Shown piece after piece: positions 39,842 to 49,261 of a stretch of 64,000 nucleotides of DNA. The position numbers and the translations under genes are program-made. The stretch is from Pusillimonas caeni (GTDB lineage: Bacteria > Pseudomonadota > Gammaproteobacteria > Burkholderiales > Burkholderiaceae_B). Position 1 is the first letter of the stretch, and each line of letters begins with the position of its first letter. Under the pieces are notes generated by a model, which was not told where the DNA came from, made no database searches, and was given only the letters and a program-made list of their open reading frames with translations. The DNA lies in assembly GCF_003545815.1 (NCBI RefSeq), contig NZ_PDUW01000005.1:186001-250000 (forward strand), given 5' to 3'.

Positions 39842-40459
39842 TCAGCGCCATTCGTCCCGATAGACGAACTTGGGCATCTGCCAGCCGTAGCGCAGCGCCA
39901 GAAGACGCATGGCCAGCCCGACTATCATGGCGATGAGCATGGCGGCGTTCATGTGCATCTCCAGCGCCTGCGCGGCCATGAAGACTCCTCCGGTCAATCC
40001 CGATACGCTGGCGTAGAGCTCCTTGCGAAACAAAAGGGGGATGTCGTTGCACAGGACGTCGCGCAGTACGCCGCCGGCGCAGCCGGTGATCATGCCGCTG
40101 ACGAGGACGATGGTGATGGGCAGTTGCATTTCCTGGGCGATGCGGCAGCCGATCACCGTGAACACCACCAGGCCCAGGGCGTCCAGTATCAGGAAAAGGC
40201 TATGCAGGCGGCGCATGACGGGCGCGATGAGGGCGGTCAATATCGCCGCGCCGGCGGTGATCCACAGGTATTCGGGATGCCGGACCCAGGTCAGGGGATA
40301 GTGCCCCAGCAATACGTCGCGCACCGAGCCGCCGCCCAGGGCGGTTACGCAGGCAATGATGCACACCCCCACCCAATCCATGTCGCGCCGGCCCGCCGAC
40401 AGCGCGGCCGTCATCGCTTCGGCGGTGATGGCGACGAGATAAAGCGCAAGCAATATCAT
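39842..40459 (-). CDS. TRIC-family (UPF0126/YadS-like) membrane protein
   Basis: 205 aa, seven predicted TMs in two repeats, each bearing the glycine/Arg-Asp motif: GGGSVRDVLLG in the first and CAGGVLRDVLC in the second. The family contains trimeric cation channels; the glycine uptake suggested for some members is unproven here. The start MILLALYLVAIT is chosen over an upstream in-frame ATG that would add 39 hydrophilic residues. Monocistronic, convergent with the PepSY gene. Confidence 0.88.
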   Translation of the reverse strand: MILLALYLVAITAEAMTAALSAGRRDMDWVGVCIIACVTALGGGSVRDVLLGHYPLTWVRHPEYLWITAGAAILTALIAPVMRRLHSLFLILDALGLVVFTVIGCRIAQEMQLPITIVLVSGMITGCAGGVLRDVLCNDIPLLFRKELYASVSGLTGGVFMAAQALEMHMNAAMLIAMIVGLAMRLLALRYGWQMPKFVYRDEWR

Positions 40460-40690
40460 TGCAGCTCCGTTCGTGGTGCATGAGTCGGCGGCGCCGATAG
40501 GCCGCCCCGCCGGCCGCCTGGTCTTGCGGGATTTTACGCCAGCGGAACAAGTCATGGCGGCCTTCGGCGAACTCATTCAAGCCGAGACGACGGCCGCCGC
40601 AATCTGGCGTAATCTAGCATTGGAGCGCTATGCCGGCGCTTCGCGCCTTTCCGCGCCGTCGGGCGCGTCATCTATATCAACGAGGCCGCC

Positions 40691-41620
40691 ATGAGCACAG
40701 ACAATACACAGCCGTCTTCATCCCTGGACTGTCCACCGGGCTCCAGCGCCATCCAGCGCGTCGCCTCGCGGCCCGCCGAGGTCGGCGGCATCCCCATCCA
40801 CCGCGTGCTGCCCTCGCGGCACCGGCGCACCATCGGGGCCTGGTGCTTTCTGGACCATGCCGGCCCCTCCACCTTCGCGCCCGGCCGCGGCATGCGGGTC
40901 GGGCCCCACCCCCATATCGGCCTGCAGACTTTCACCTGGATGATCGAGGGCGAAGTCCTGCACCGGGACAGCCTGGGCAACGAGCAGGTGATCCGGCCCG
41001 GCCAGGTGAACCTGATGACGGCGGGCCGCGGCATTTCGCATACCGAAGAATCGCGCGACCAGGAAGAAAAGCTGCACGCGGCCCAGTTGTGGATCGCGCT
41101 GCCGCCCGAAGCCAGCGACTGCGATCCCGCCTTCGACCATCATCCCGACCTGCCCCGCTGGAGCGAAGCGGGCTGCGAGTTCACCCTGCTGGCCGGCAGC
41201 CATCAGGGCCATACCGCGGCCGCCAGGCTGTATTCCCCGCTGGTCGGAATGGACGTGTACAGCGCGTCGGGCGGCGCCACAACCCTGTCGCTGGACCCCT
41301 CGTTCGAATATGGCGTGCTGCCTCTCGAAGGCGAAGCCCATGTCGAAGAAGAAGCATTCGCCGTCAACGAGCTGGCCTATCTTGGCCATGGGCGCCGCGA
41401 ACTGCGGCTGCGCCTGGCCCCGGGCAGCCGAGCCATACTGTTGGGCGGCGAACCCTGTGACAGCGAGATTCTGATCTGGTGGAATTTCGTCGGCCACGAC
41501 AAGGCTGAAATCGCCCGGGCCCAGCGCGATTGGGAGGCCGGCAACGGCCGCTTCGGCCAGGTGCACGGATTCGACGGCCCCCCGCTGACCGCGCCCCCGT
41601 TGCCCTGGCCAGGCTATTGA
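40691..41620 (+). CDS. pirin family protein
   Basis: Bicupin of 309 aa. The N-terminal cupin has the metal-ligand pattern MRVGPHPHIGLQTFTWMIEGE with EXXXXH-type neighbours (VNLMTAGRGISHTEE), matching quercetinase-active pirins. The second cupin ends with DSEILIWWNFVGHDKAEIARAQRDW. Bacterial pirins are quercetin dioxygenases or redox-sensitive binding proteins; the role here is unknown. Monocistronic. Confidence 0.92.
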   Translation: MSTDNTQPSSSLDCPPGSSAIQRVASRPAEVGGIPIHRVLPSRHRRTIGAWCFLDHAGPSTFAPGRGMRVGPHPHIGLQTFTWMIEGEVLHRDSLGNEQVIRPGQVNLMTAGRGISHTEESRDQEEKLHAAQLWIALPPEASDCDPAFDHHPDLPRWSEAGCEFTLLAGSHQGHTAAARLYSPLVGMDVYSASGGATTLSLDPSFEYGVLPLEGEAHVEEEAFAVNELAYLGHGRRELRLRLAPGSRAILLGGEPCDSEILIWWNFVGHDKAEIARAQRDWEAGNGRFGQVHGFDGPPLTAPPLPWPGY

Positions 41621-41736
41621 TTCTGCAACGATTATTTTTTATCGACAGTGTGGTTTGTACGCACAGATACCCTCTGCGTCATATATTTTTACGATAATAT
41701 TGTCAAATGTAATCAAAAGGCCCATGCCAATCTATC

Positions 41737-44700
41737 GTGAAACAGCCTGACGCAGGACAAATCAAAGAATCTCGCTACTGCGAATTTTCCCTCAACAGGC
41801 TGTCCATCGCGCTCTTGCGCAGCGTTGGCCTCACCGTCGCACTGGCCTCATTAGGCGCCGTCGCGGCGGGGCCGGCGCGGGCCGATGGCAACATCTATCA
41901 GGTCAAACGAGGGGCCGACGGCAGGGACGGCGAGACAGCATTCACCTGGAAAGCCGCCACCCGGGGCGAGAACGCCCCGCCCGTATTCTGGACCCAATAT
42001 GGGTCCATTCTTAATACGACATCGTCTGCGATCGAAATCGGCTCCGTCGGCGGCGCCGGGGGCTCCGTCTACACCAAGGGCGTCTTCCATAACGAGCCGG
42101 CCAAGCGCGGCGGAAACGGAGACACCGCCTCGCTCACCGTGGCGAAGTCCGCCGACATCTCGGGAACCCTGAAGTACGCGTTGAAGCCCTCCGAGCAATC
42201 CAGCCCGCTGATCACTGTCTATTCGATCGGCGGTACAGGCGGCTTGGGCTATACCTCCTGGACCGAGAGCGAGGGCGGCATAGGCCGCGGCGGCGACGGC
42301 GGACGGGTCGTCCTGAACATCGCTTCGCGCGTCACCGCTGCAAGCGGGCCCAATCCCCGCAATGTGGCGCTGCCGGCCATCAAGGCCTTGTCCCAGGGCG
42401 GGGCGGCCGGCGTCAGCAAAGTCGACGGGCGGCAATCTAACGACGGCACGTACGAAAGCAGGGTCGACACCGACCGCGGCGGCAGCGGCGGAACAGTCAG
42501 CGTCACCTTTCAAGAAAGCGCCAACGTCAGCGTGACCGGCGCGCTGGCCCCGGCGGTATCCGCCAGCTCCCTGGGCGGGAACGGCGGTCGCGCCACCAAC
42601 AGCGGCGGTTATCCCTCCAACGCCGGAGACGGCGGAGACGTCGACTTCACCAACTGGGGAACGATCACCTCGAACGGAAGCAACTCCACGGCGGTCATCG
42701 TGCAAAGCGCCGGCGGTGCGGGCGGCAACGGCGCCAACGGCGCTTTCACTTCGGGCACGCCGGGCAGCAGAGGCGGCGCGGGCGGCATTGTCCGCGCGAC
42801 GAATGGCGGTACGATCGGCACGCAAGGCGCGTACAGCTTCGGCATCATGGCGCAGTCGGTCGGCGGTGTCGGCGGAAGCGGCGGCGGAGCCGCATTCGTG
42901 TCCGGCGGCGACGGCGGCGGCGCGGGCCTGGGGCGGCTGGTATCGATCACCAACTACGGAACCATTAAGACCACGGGCGCCGGCGCCAGCGCCATCATGG
43001 CGCAGAGCATCGGCGGCGGCAGCGCCCTGGACGCCTTTCACGCCGCCAAGCCGGCCGTGAGCAGCGGCGGCGGATCGGGCGGCAACAGCGGCATACTGCC
43101 CTTCACCAGCGGCGGCACCGGCGGCCTGGGCGGCGTGGGCGGCGACGTAAAAGTCGAACACCGCGGCAACATCAGCACAGCCGGCGATTCGGCCTATGGC
43201 GTACTGCTGCAAAGCATTGGCGGAGGCGGCGGCACCGGCGGCGCGGCGTCGAGCTCCACAGCCTTTCTCGCGGTGGCGCTCGGCGGAGCCGGAGGCGGCG
43301 GCGGCATCGGCGGCGAAGTGACGTTCACCAGTCAGCTGGGGCGCATCGAGACAGTGGGCAAGCAGGCGACGGCGGTGCTGGCCCAATCCATAGGCGGCGG
43401 CGGGGGAACGGGCGGCTACGCCACCTCCCGTTCGGTCAGCCCCGGCCTGTCGGCCTCGTCCGCGACAGGCGGCTCGGGCGGCAAGGGCGGCAAAGGCGGC
43501 AAGGTCAAGATCGACAACACCTCCACGATCCGGACCCAGGGCGAAGCCGCCATCGGGCTTCAGGCCTCCAGCATCGGCGGCGGCGGCGGCACGGGCGGTG
43601 GCGCCTCGGCATTCGCCGTCGCATTGCCCATTGTCACTCCGTCAGGCAAACCCCTGCCTTCCATCGCCCTCACGAACGCCATCGGCGGTTCCGGGGGTGA
43701 CGGAGGCCAAGGCTCGGCGGTCGACGTCTTCAACAAGAACGCCGGCATCGAGACGTATGGCGTCGGCGCCACCGGCATCTTGTCGCAAAGCATCGGCGGC
43801 GGCGGCGGCAACGCGGGCAATGCATTCGCCTACGGCCTGGCCATCGCCGCCCCCGGCGCCTCGGCATTCAATGTCAGCAATACCATCGGCGGCAGCGGAG
43901 GGGGCGGCGGCACCAGCGAGTACGCCAAGGCCTACAACGACGGCAGCGTGCTCACCCACGGCGATGGAGCCATAGGCATACACGTCCAGAGCATCGGTGG
44001 AGGCGGCGGCGCGGCCGGTTCGGCGTCCGCATCGGCGGACGCGCTCAGCCTCTACCGGACGATCGAGTTCGGGCAGACCATAGGCGGCACCAACAGCAAG
44101 GGCGGCGGCAAGGGCGGCACGGCCCACGTCGAGAACCATGGCCTGGTCGAAACCCGGGGCACCGGCGCGACCGGCATTCTCCTTCAGAGCATCGGCGGCG
44201 GCGGAGGCAGCGGCGGCGCGGTCAACGCTTCCGCCTCCTCCGGCCTGTCGTTCGACAAGACGCTCAACAGCCTCGTCCAGAAACTGCCCCTGGCCGACTC
44301 GGTCGTCGCTGTCAATGCCCTTGGCGGCAACGGGGGCAACGGCGGCGATGGCGGCATCGTCACCGCCACGCTGGCCTCTTCCAGCTTGATACGCACCCGC
44401 GGAGCCCAGGCCGACGGCCTGCTGGCGCAGAGCATCGGCGGAGGCGGCGGCACGGGCGGCGGCGGCTCCGCCGTGGCGGACGGCACACTCGCGCTTACCT
44501 TGTCCATGGGCGGCAAGGGCGGTGCCGGCGGTTCGGGGAAAACGGTCGAAATTTCCAACGCCGGCAAGATCGAAACGTACGGCGACGCCTCCCATGGGAT
44601 GTTCGCCCAATCGATCGGCGGAGGCGGCGGCAACGGCGGCAACCTGACGGCGGCAGGGGACGACGCGCCGGACACGGTGGGCGAGATCTGGGCCACCCTG

Positions 44701-47700
44701 AAGAAGGCGGTCGGCGTGGAGGCCTATCAGAAATGGGCAGCCGACAAGAAAAACGCCGAGACCAAAGAAAACCTCGACGCCTTCATCAAGGACATCCAGA
44801 ACACCGACACCTACAAGTCGCTTGCCGATGCTTTCAAGAAGTCCGACTTCTACAAGGAGATGCAGGCTTCGGGCAAGAAGATCACCGACTATCTCGACAA
44901 GCAGTCCAAGGGCGCAGTGAAACGCCCCGACGTCTCGCTGACCGCCTCCCTGGGAGGCAACGGCGGGCAAGGCAACCAGGGCGGCGCCGTCAAGCTTTCG
45001 CATACCGGAAACATCCTGACGGCCGGACACTTCTCGCATGGGATCCTGGCCCAGTCGATCGGCGGCGGAGGCGGCCAGGGCGGCGTCGCCTATGCCTCCG
45101 GCACCAACAAGACCAACCTTAGCGCGACCCTGGGCGGCAAAGGCGGCGGCGGGAACACCGGCGGCTACGTCGAAGTCAAGCACGCCGGCACGATCCAGAC
45201 CTACGGCGAGGGCTCTTACGGCGTGTTCGCCCAATCGATCGGGGGCGGCGGCGGCAACGGCGTCGGCGCGCTCAGCAGCGACAACAAGAACCTTGTCCTG
45301 AACTTCACGGCCGGCGGCAATGGGGGCACCGGCGCCGACGGTGGATACGTACAGGTATTCAGTTACGGGAAAACCCAGACGCACGGAGACGAGGCGCACG
45401 CCATCGTGGCGCAGAGCGTAGGCGCCGGCGGGGGCGCTTTCATGATGAGCTCCCCTAGCGGCAAAACAGACGCACCTCCCGCCAAGGACGAGAAAGCGGC
45501 GTCGGACGGCACGATCAAAGCGCTTCTGAAAGCGGTCGGCATCGAGAACGTTCCGGCCGCCTCACAGGAAGCGGCCGGCAAGAAGCCCTCGTCCAAATCC
45601 GGAAGCTTCACGCTTGGCGGCTCTGGCGGTGCGTCTGGCGCAGGAGGCAGGGTCGATGTCCGCCATAGCGGCGCCATCACGACGTCGGGCGTCGCCGCAT
45701 TCGGCATACTCGCGCAGTCCATCGGCGGGGGCGGCGGAATCTCCAACGCGGCGGGCAGCCCCGGCGGTGTCAAATACGCGGCCTCTTATGGCGGCAAAGG
45801 CGGAGCCGCCGGCAATGGCGGCAGTATTTACGTCCACTTCAGCGACAAGGCTGCGATCAAGACATCCGGCGATCACTCGACGGCGGTGTTCGCTCAGTCG
45901 ATCGGCGGCGGCGGCGGTTATGGCGGCGCTTCGGTCTTGCAGGGCTGGACCCTTCCGGTGTTCGGCGGCAGTGGCGGCTCCAGCGGCGACGGCGGCTACA
46001 TCGAGATCCGCAGCACCGACGGCAGCACCACCATCGAAACAAGCGGCACCAAGGCCCATGGCGTCTTCGCCCAATCGCTGGGAGGCGGCGGCGGCACGAT
46101 CAGCGATGCGCTCAAGACCGACACCACGGCCCGCGCCGCGCTCGAAAAATCGGCGTCCGTGCTAGCCGACATCATCAAGAAGACCGGCGGCTCGGGCACG
46201 GTGCTCGACAACATCGACAAGGTTCCAAGCGAACTGCAGGGCGTCGTCAGGCTGTTCGGCAACGACAAGGACACCGTCGACAGCGTCCTGACGGCGCTCA
46301 AGGACAGCCTGAACAAGCGCAGCGCCTCGCAAGGAACGGGAAGCCCCATCTGGATCCAGTTGAAGGGCGACATCAAGACGAACGGCGTCGATTCGCATGG
46401 CGTTTTCGCTCAAAGCGGCTTCCAGCAGAGCAACGGCATGCTCGACCCCGGCCGCGCCGGCGGCAACATTACCGTTGACTATTCCGGCATTCTGCAAGGC
46501 GGCTCGGGCGATGGCGCGGCCATCGTCGTCGACGGCGGCAAGTCCAACACCATCGTCATCGGCGCCGGTTCGCACGTCAGCGCCCTCTCCGGCCGCGCCG
46601 TCACCTCGACGTTCGGCGAAGAAACGCTGCGCAACTACGGAACTCTGGTGGGCGACATCGACCTGGCTCACGGGAATACGAAAGAGTGGAACGGATTCAC
46701 GAACGAATTCGGAGGCACCTATATCAGCGCCGACAATGGGACGCTCAACATCAGCAACGGAGGCGGCTGGTTCTACAACGCCGGGGCGTTCGACGTCGGC
46801 GGAATAGACGCCATCTCCACCGCCACGGTCAATAAAGTCGACGTCCAGCTGAGCGGCTCGCTGCTCGTCGACGTCAACAGCGTCGCGGCCAAAGGCGCCC
46901 CCAACGCCGATCTTCTGAAGGCGTCCAAGATCACGGTCGATGGCGTGGCCATCAAGCCGCACGCCGTCGAAGGCCTGCTGCCCGGCAGCTTTACCGTGGT
47001 GTCCGCTTCGACGCTCGAGACGAAGAAAGCGGCCACCGCCGGCGCCAGCCCCGCCAGTCCCATCTCCTGGACGGCCTCCCAAAGCGGCAACAACATCTCG
47101 ATTTCTCCCTCAGCGGACTTCGTCGGGAAAGCCGAGGGCGGCCTGACGGACACAGAGCGCTCTCTGCTCGACAGCCTGCAGCAGGCCTGGGATGCGGACG
47201 ATACCGGCGTGGCAGGCCTTTTTGCGGATCTGGCCAACGTCGAATCGGCCGAGATGTACACCAAGGCGATCAGCAGCCTTGCCTCGACGGAAGACCTCGG
47301 CCAGTCGGCCGTGGGCCAGACACTGACGGGGCGCAGGTCCCTCAACGCCGCGCTCAGCTGCCCCTTGTTCGAGGGCGCCGGCGTCACGCTGCGCGAAAGC
47401 CAGTGCGTATGGGCGCGCGTCATCGGCTCGCGCATGACCCAGAACGGCGATACGGCCTCCGACGGCTTCACGCAGGACGGCCGAAGCTATCGCATGGGCG
47501 GACAATGGGAGGTCCGTCCGGACTGGTTCTTCGGCGCCACCGCCGCCTACAGCACCAGCAAGATGCACACCAGCGACGGCCTGACCTCGATCAAAGGCGA
47601 CAGCGGCGATGTCTCGGTCTCGCTCAAGCACCAGACCGGCCCATGGCTGCTGGCGGGCGCGCTGCATGCCGGCTATGGAAGCTACGACTCCAACTCCTTG

Positions 47701-48228
47701 TTCATGATCGGCGAGGACTGGTGGAGCGCCGCCAACACCAACGAAGTCTGGACCGCCGGCCTGAGGCTGCGGGCGGCATACGAAGTGGCTTACCAGAACT
47801 GGTATATTCGCCCGTATGCCGACCTGGACGTCCTGCATACCTACATGCCGGGCTATACGCTGACCGGCGACGGCGCGACGCTGCAGGCCAGTTCCATGAA
47901 GGAATGGAGCGTCGCGGTCGAGCCCACCATCGAAGCCGGAACCCGCATCAACCTGGGCAAATACGGATGGCTTCGTCCCTACGCCTCGGTGGGCGCCACG
48001 TTCATCAACAACAAGGGAATGAACAGTGAGGTGACCTTCTCTGAAAATGGCGGACGCGGCATCACGTTCAGTTCCACCTCGACCCTGCCCCACCGCATGT
48101 TCAACCTGGGCGCCGGCCTGCAGCTTTACGCGCAAGACAAATACGAGCTGCGCGCCGAGTACAAGGGCCAGATGGCAAGCGGCTTCCGCAACCACGAGCT
48201 GAGCCTGCGCGCGTCCATTCCGTTCTGA
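41737..48228 (+). CDS. giant glycine-rich autotransporter with repeated SIGGGGG passenger
   Basis: Type Va autotransporter of 2163 aa starting at GTG. Residues ~1-50 form an extended signal (LNRLSIALLRSVGLTVALASLGAVAAGPARA). The passenger, ~50-1860, is a predicted beta-helix built from ~20 units of the type AQSIGGGGG. Three lysine-rich, probably helical inserts break the repeat at ~980-1067, ~1240-1288 and ~1452-1537. A beta-barrel fills ~1890-2163 and ends LRASIPF, with a Cys pair (LSCPLFEG...SQCVW) at its entrance. It is preceded by ~115 bp of AT-rich sequence and followed by a strong hairpin. Probably a surface adhesin (inference). Confidence 0.93.
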   Translation: MKQPDAGQIKESRYCEFSLNRLSIALLRSVGLTVALASLGAVAAGPARADGNIYQVKRGADGRDGETAFTWKAATRGENAPPVFWTQYGSILNTTSSAIEIGSVGGAGGSVYTKGVFHNEPAKRGGNGDTASLTVAKSADISGTLKYALKPSEQSSPLITVYSIGGTGGLGYTSWTESEGGIGRGGDGGRVVLNIASRVTAASGPNPRNVALPAIKALSQGGAAGVSKVDGRQSNDGTYESRVDTDRGGSGGTVSVTFQESANVSVTGALAPAVSASSLGGNGGRATNSGGYPSNAGDGGDVDFTNWGTITSNGSNSTAVIVQSAGGAGGNGANGAFTSGTPGSRGGAGGIVRATNGGTIGTQGAYSFGIMAQSVGGVGGSGGGAAFVSGGDGGGAGLGRLVSITNYGTIKTTGAGASAIMAQSIGGGSALDAFHAAKPAVSSGGGSGGNSGILPFTSGGTGGLGGVGGDVKVEHRGNISTAGDSAYGVLLQSIGGGGGTGGAASSSTAFLAVALGGAGGGGGIGGEVTFTSQLGRIETVGKQATAVLAQSIGGGGGTGGYATSRSVSPGLSASSATGGSGGKGGKGGKVKIDNTSTIRTQGEAAIGLQASSIGGGGGTGGGASAFAVALPIVTPSGKPLPSIALTNAIGGSGGDGGQGSAVDVFNKNAGIETYGVGATGILSQSIGGGGGNAGNAFAYGLAIAAPGASAFNVSNTIGGSGGGGGTSEYAKAYNDGSVLTHGDGAIGIHVQSIGGGGGAAGSASASADALSLYRTIEFGQTIGGTNSKGGGKGGTAHVENHGLVETRGTGATGILLQSIGGGGGSGGAVNASASSGLSFDKTLNSLVQKLPLADSVVAVNALGGNGGNGGDGGIVTATLASSSLIRTRGAQADGLLAQSIGGGGGTGGGGSAVADGTLALTLSMGGKGGAGGSGKTVEISNAGKIETYGDASHGMFAQSIGGGGGNGGNLTAAGDDAPDTVGEIWATLKKAVGVEAYQKWAADKKNAETKENLDAFIKDIQNTDTYKSLADAFKKSDFYKEMQASGKKITDYLDKQSKGAVKRPDVSLTASLGGNGGQGNQGGAVKLSHTGNILTAGHFSHGILAQSIGGGGGQGGVAYASGTNKTNLSATLGGKGGGGNTGGYVEVKHAGTIQTYGEGSYGVFAQSIGGGGGNGVGALSSDNKNLVLNFTAGGNGGTGADGGYVQVFSYGKTQTHGDEAHAIVAQSVGAGGGAFMMSSPSGKTDAPPAKDEKAASDGTIKALLKAVGIENVPAASQEAAGKKPSSKSGSFTLGGSGGASGAGGRVDVRHSGAITTSGVAAFGILAQSIGGGGGISNAAGSPGGVKYAASYGGKGGAAGNGGSIYVHFSDKAAIKTSGDHSTAVFAQSIGGGGGYGGASVLQGWTLPVFGGSGGSSGDGGYIEIRSTDGSTTIETSGTKAHGVFAQSLGGGGGTISDALKTDTTARAALEKSASVLADIIKKTGGSGTVLDNIDKVPSELQGVVRLFGNDKDTVDSVLTALKDSLNKRSASQGTGSPIWIQLKGDIKTNGVDSHGVFAQSGFQQSNGMLDPGRAGGNITVDYSGILQGGSGDGAAIVVDGGKSNTIVIGAGSHVSALSGRAVTSTFGEETLRNYGTLVGDIDLAHGNTKEWNGFTNEFGGTYISADNGTLNISNGGGWFYNAGAFDVGGIDAISTATVNKVDVQLSGSLLVDVNSVAAKGAPNADLLKASKITVDGVAIKPHAVEGLLPGSFTVVSASTLETKKAATAGASPASPISWTASQSGNNISISPSADFVGKAEGGLTDTERSLLDSLQQAWDADDTGVAGLFADLANVESAEMYTKAISSLASTEDLGQSAVGQTLTGRRSLNAALSCPLFEGAGVTLRESQCVWARVIGSRMTQNGDTASDGFTQDGRSYRMGGQWEVRPDWFFGATAAYSTSKMHTSDGLTSIKGDSGDVSVSLKHQTGPWLLAGALHAGYGSYDSNSLFMIGEDWWSAANTNEVWTAGLRLRAAYEVAYQNWYIRPYADLDVLHTYMPGYTLTGDGATLQASSMKEWSVAVEPTIEAGTRINLGKYGWLRPYASVGATFINNKGMNSEVTFSENGGRGITFSSTSTLPHRMFNLGAGLQLYAQDKYELRAEYKGQMASGFRNHELSLRASIPF
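42030..46430 (+). repeat. tandem degenerate protein repeats in the autotransporter passenger
   Basis: The encoded motif (hydrophobic)-x-Q-S-(I/V/L)-G-G-G-G-G recurs roughly every 55-110 residues. Twelve exact SIGGGGG copies, one SLGGGGG, one SVGAGGG, one SIGGGSA and several weaker versions at the N-terminal side can be counted. The repeats have diverged at DNA level and are not tandem duplications of identical sequence. Confidence 0.8.
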
Positions 48229-48248
48229 TGGCTGTCGGCTAAAGCAAA

Positions 48249-48284
48249 ATGAAACTGGGCACCCATTGAGGTGCCCAGTTTCAT
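48249..48284 (+). terminator. hairpin terminator after the autotransporter gene
   Basis: A perfect 15-bp stem (ATGAAACTGGGCACC and its complement) with a 6-base loop begins 20 bases after the stop. The following sequence is only mildly T-rich, so termination may be partial or Rho-assisted. Confidence 0.7.
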
Positions 48285-48327
48285 ATCTGTCGTATCTGCT
48301 GCCATATATCTTGCTGCCATATCTGAT

Positions 48328-48348
48328 TGGCGCGCCTGACAGGAATCG
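48328..48348. repeat. distal attachment-site copy of the tRNA-Arg 3' end
   Basis: Starts TGGCGCGCC and ends GGAATCG; identical over 21 bases to 49585-49605 and then diverges at once on both sides. It has no tRNA body, so it is the displaced att copy. Confidence 0.85.
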
Positions 48349-48548
48349 GAGATAACACTCACGCGCTAGCTGCAGCAGAGAATCTACGCAAGCGTTACTC
48401 AGAGTTGGCCATGTCGTTTAGTTGGTCGCGACTGAACCCGGCAGCGACGAGCATAGCTAGCGAGATGCGACAAATAGCTGTCCTCCAGTCATTTCGACAT
48501 ATCGCACTCCGCGAATAAAAAGCCCGCTTATTGGCAGGTCGAAAACAG

Positions 48549-48577
48549 TTGCATTAGCGTATCCATTCGGATACTAT
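48549..48577 (+). promoter_or_regulatory. promoter and operator of the toxin-antitoxin remnant
   Basis: TTGCAT (-35) and TACTAT (-10) are spaced by 17 bases. An exact palindrome, GTATCC-ATTC-GGATAC (48559-48574), overlaps the spacer and -10. The toxin ATG at 48585 is only eight bases past the -10, so the message would be nearly leaderless. Autorepression by the antitoxin is the usual arrangement. Confidence 0.55.
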
Positions 48578-48584
48578 TCTATTC

Positions 48585-48888
48585 ATGAACACGATCAACC
48601 GCACTGAGACATTCACTGCTTGGTTAGCTGGCCTGAAAGACTTAAAAGCTCGAGCCAAGATCGTGATCCACATCAGGCAAGCCAGCCAAGGAAACCTCGG
48701 TGACGTGAAGCCGATCAGCGATGGCGTATGGGAAATGCGTATCCATTTCGGCTGGCTATCGGCTCTACTATGCCCGCGAGGGCCGCGTGGTCTACCTTCT
48801 ACTCAATGGCGGAGATAAATCCCCCCAAAAGCAGGACATCAAGACCGCCATTGCTATGTGGAAGAAAATTCAAGAGGAACAGCTATGA
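48585..48888 (+). pseudogene. HigB/RelE-type toxin with a frameshift
   Basis: The first frame reads MNTINRTETFTAWLAGLKDLKARAK and continues to WEMRIHFG. The homologous continuation GYRLYYAREGRVVYLLLNGGDKS...IKTAIAMWKKIQEEQL lies in another frame. The shift is at ~48753, between HFG and GYR, and corresponds to one extra base or two missing bases. Together the halves make a full ~100-residue addiction-module toxin of the HigB-like plasmid-stabilisation type. As written, the product is truncated after 77 residues with a wrong tail, so it should be inactive. Confidence 0.85.
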
Positions 48889-49178
48889 GCACCATCAAAA
48901 TCGCACCATTCGACGCGGCAGAGTACCTCGACAGCGAAGATGCTATCGCTGAATACCTCTCTGCCGCCCTGGAAGAGGACGATCCCGCCCTGTTCTTGGC
49001 AGCGCTTGCCGACGTGGCCAAAGCCCGCGGCATGACCAAAATGGCCAAAGACGCAGGCCTTGGCCGTGAGAGCCTATACAAGGCGCTCGCCCCCGGAGCC
49101 AAGCCTCGCTATGACACAGTGCTAAAGCTAGCTCGCGCCGCAGGTGTAAAGCTCACTGTAGAGCCTGTCCACGCTTAA
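48885..49178 (+). CDS. HigA-like antitoxin of the addiction module
   Basis: Intact antidote of 97 aa: MSTIKIAPFDAAEYLDSEDAIAEYL precedes a helix-turn-helix (AKARGMTKMAKDAGLGRESLYKAL, then KPRYDTVLKLARAAGVKL). This matches the probable-addiction-module antidote family that pairs with the upstream toxin type. The ATG overlaps the toxin TGA by four bases. Because the toxin is broken, the antitoxin may persist as a DNA-binding relic or as protection against related modules. Confidence 0.88.
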   Translation: MSTIKIAPFDAAEYLDSEDAIAEYLSAALEEDDPALFLAALADVAKARGMTKMAKDAGLGRESLYKALAPGAKPRYDTVLKLARAAGVKLTVEPVHA

Positions 49179-49261
49179 TAACAGCCGCTCGGGGCGACCG
49201 AACCGGCCGCCCTTCTCACTATCGACTTACAGACCGCCCTTCCCCCGCCGCCTAACCAATA

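Noticed and set aside
42030-46430. Regular repeats considered as a CRISPR-like or satellite array
   Set aside because: They are in-frame, diverged codons for a glycine-rich protein motif inside one long gene; there are no identical repeats or spacers.
48327-48518. 63-codon open frame starting inside the distal att copy
   Set aside because: It begins within the tRNA-derived repeat, has no ribosome site and shows no recognisable domain; probably chance.
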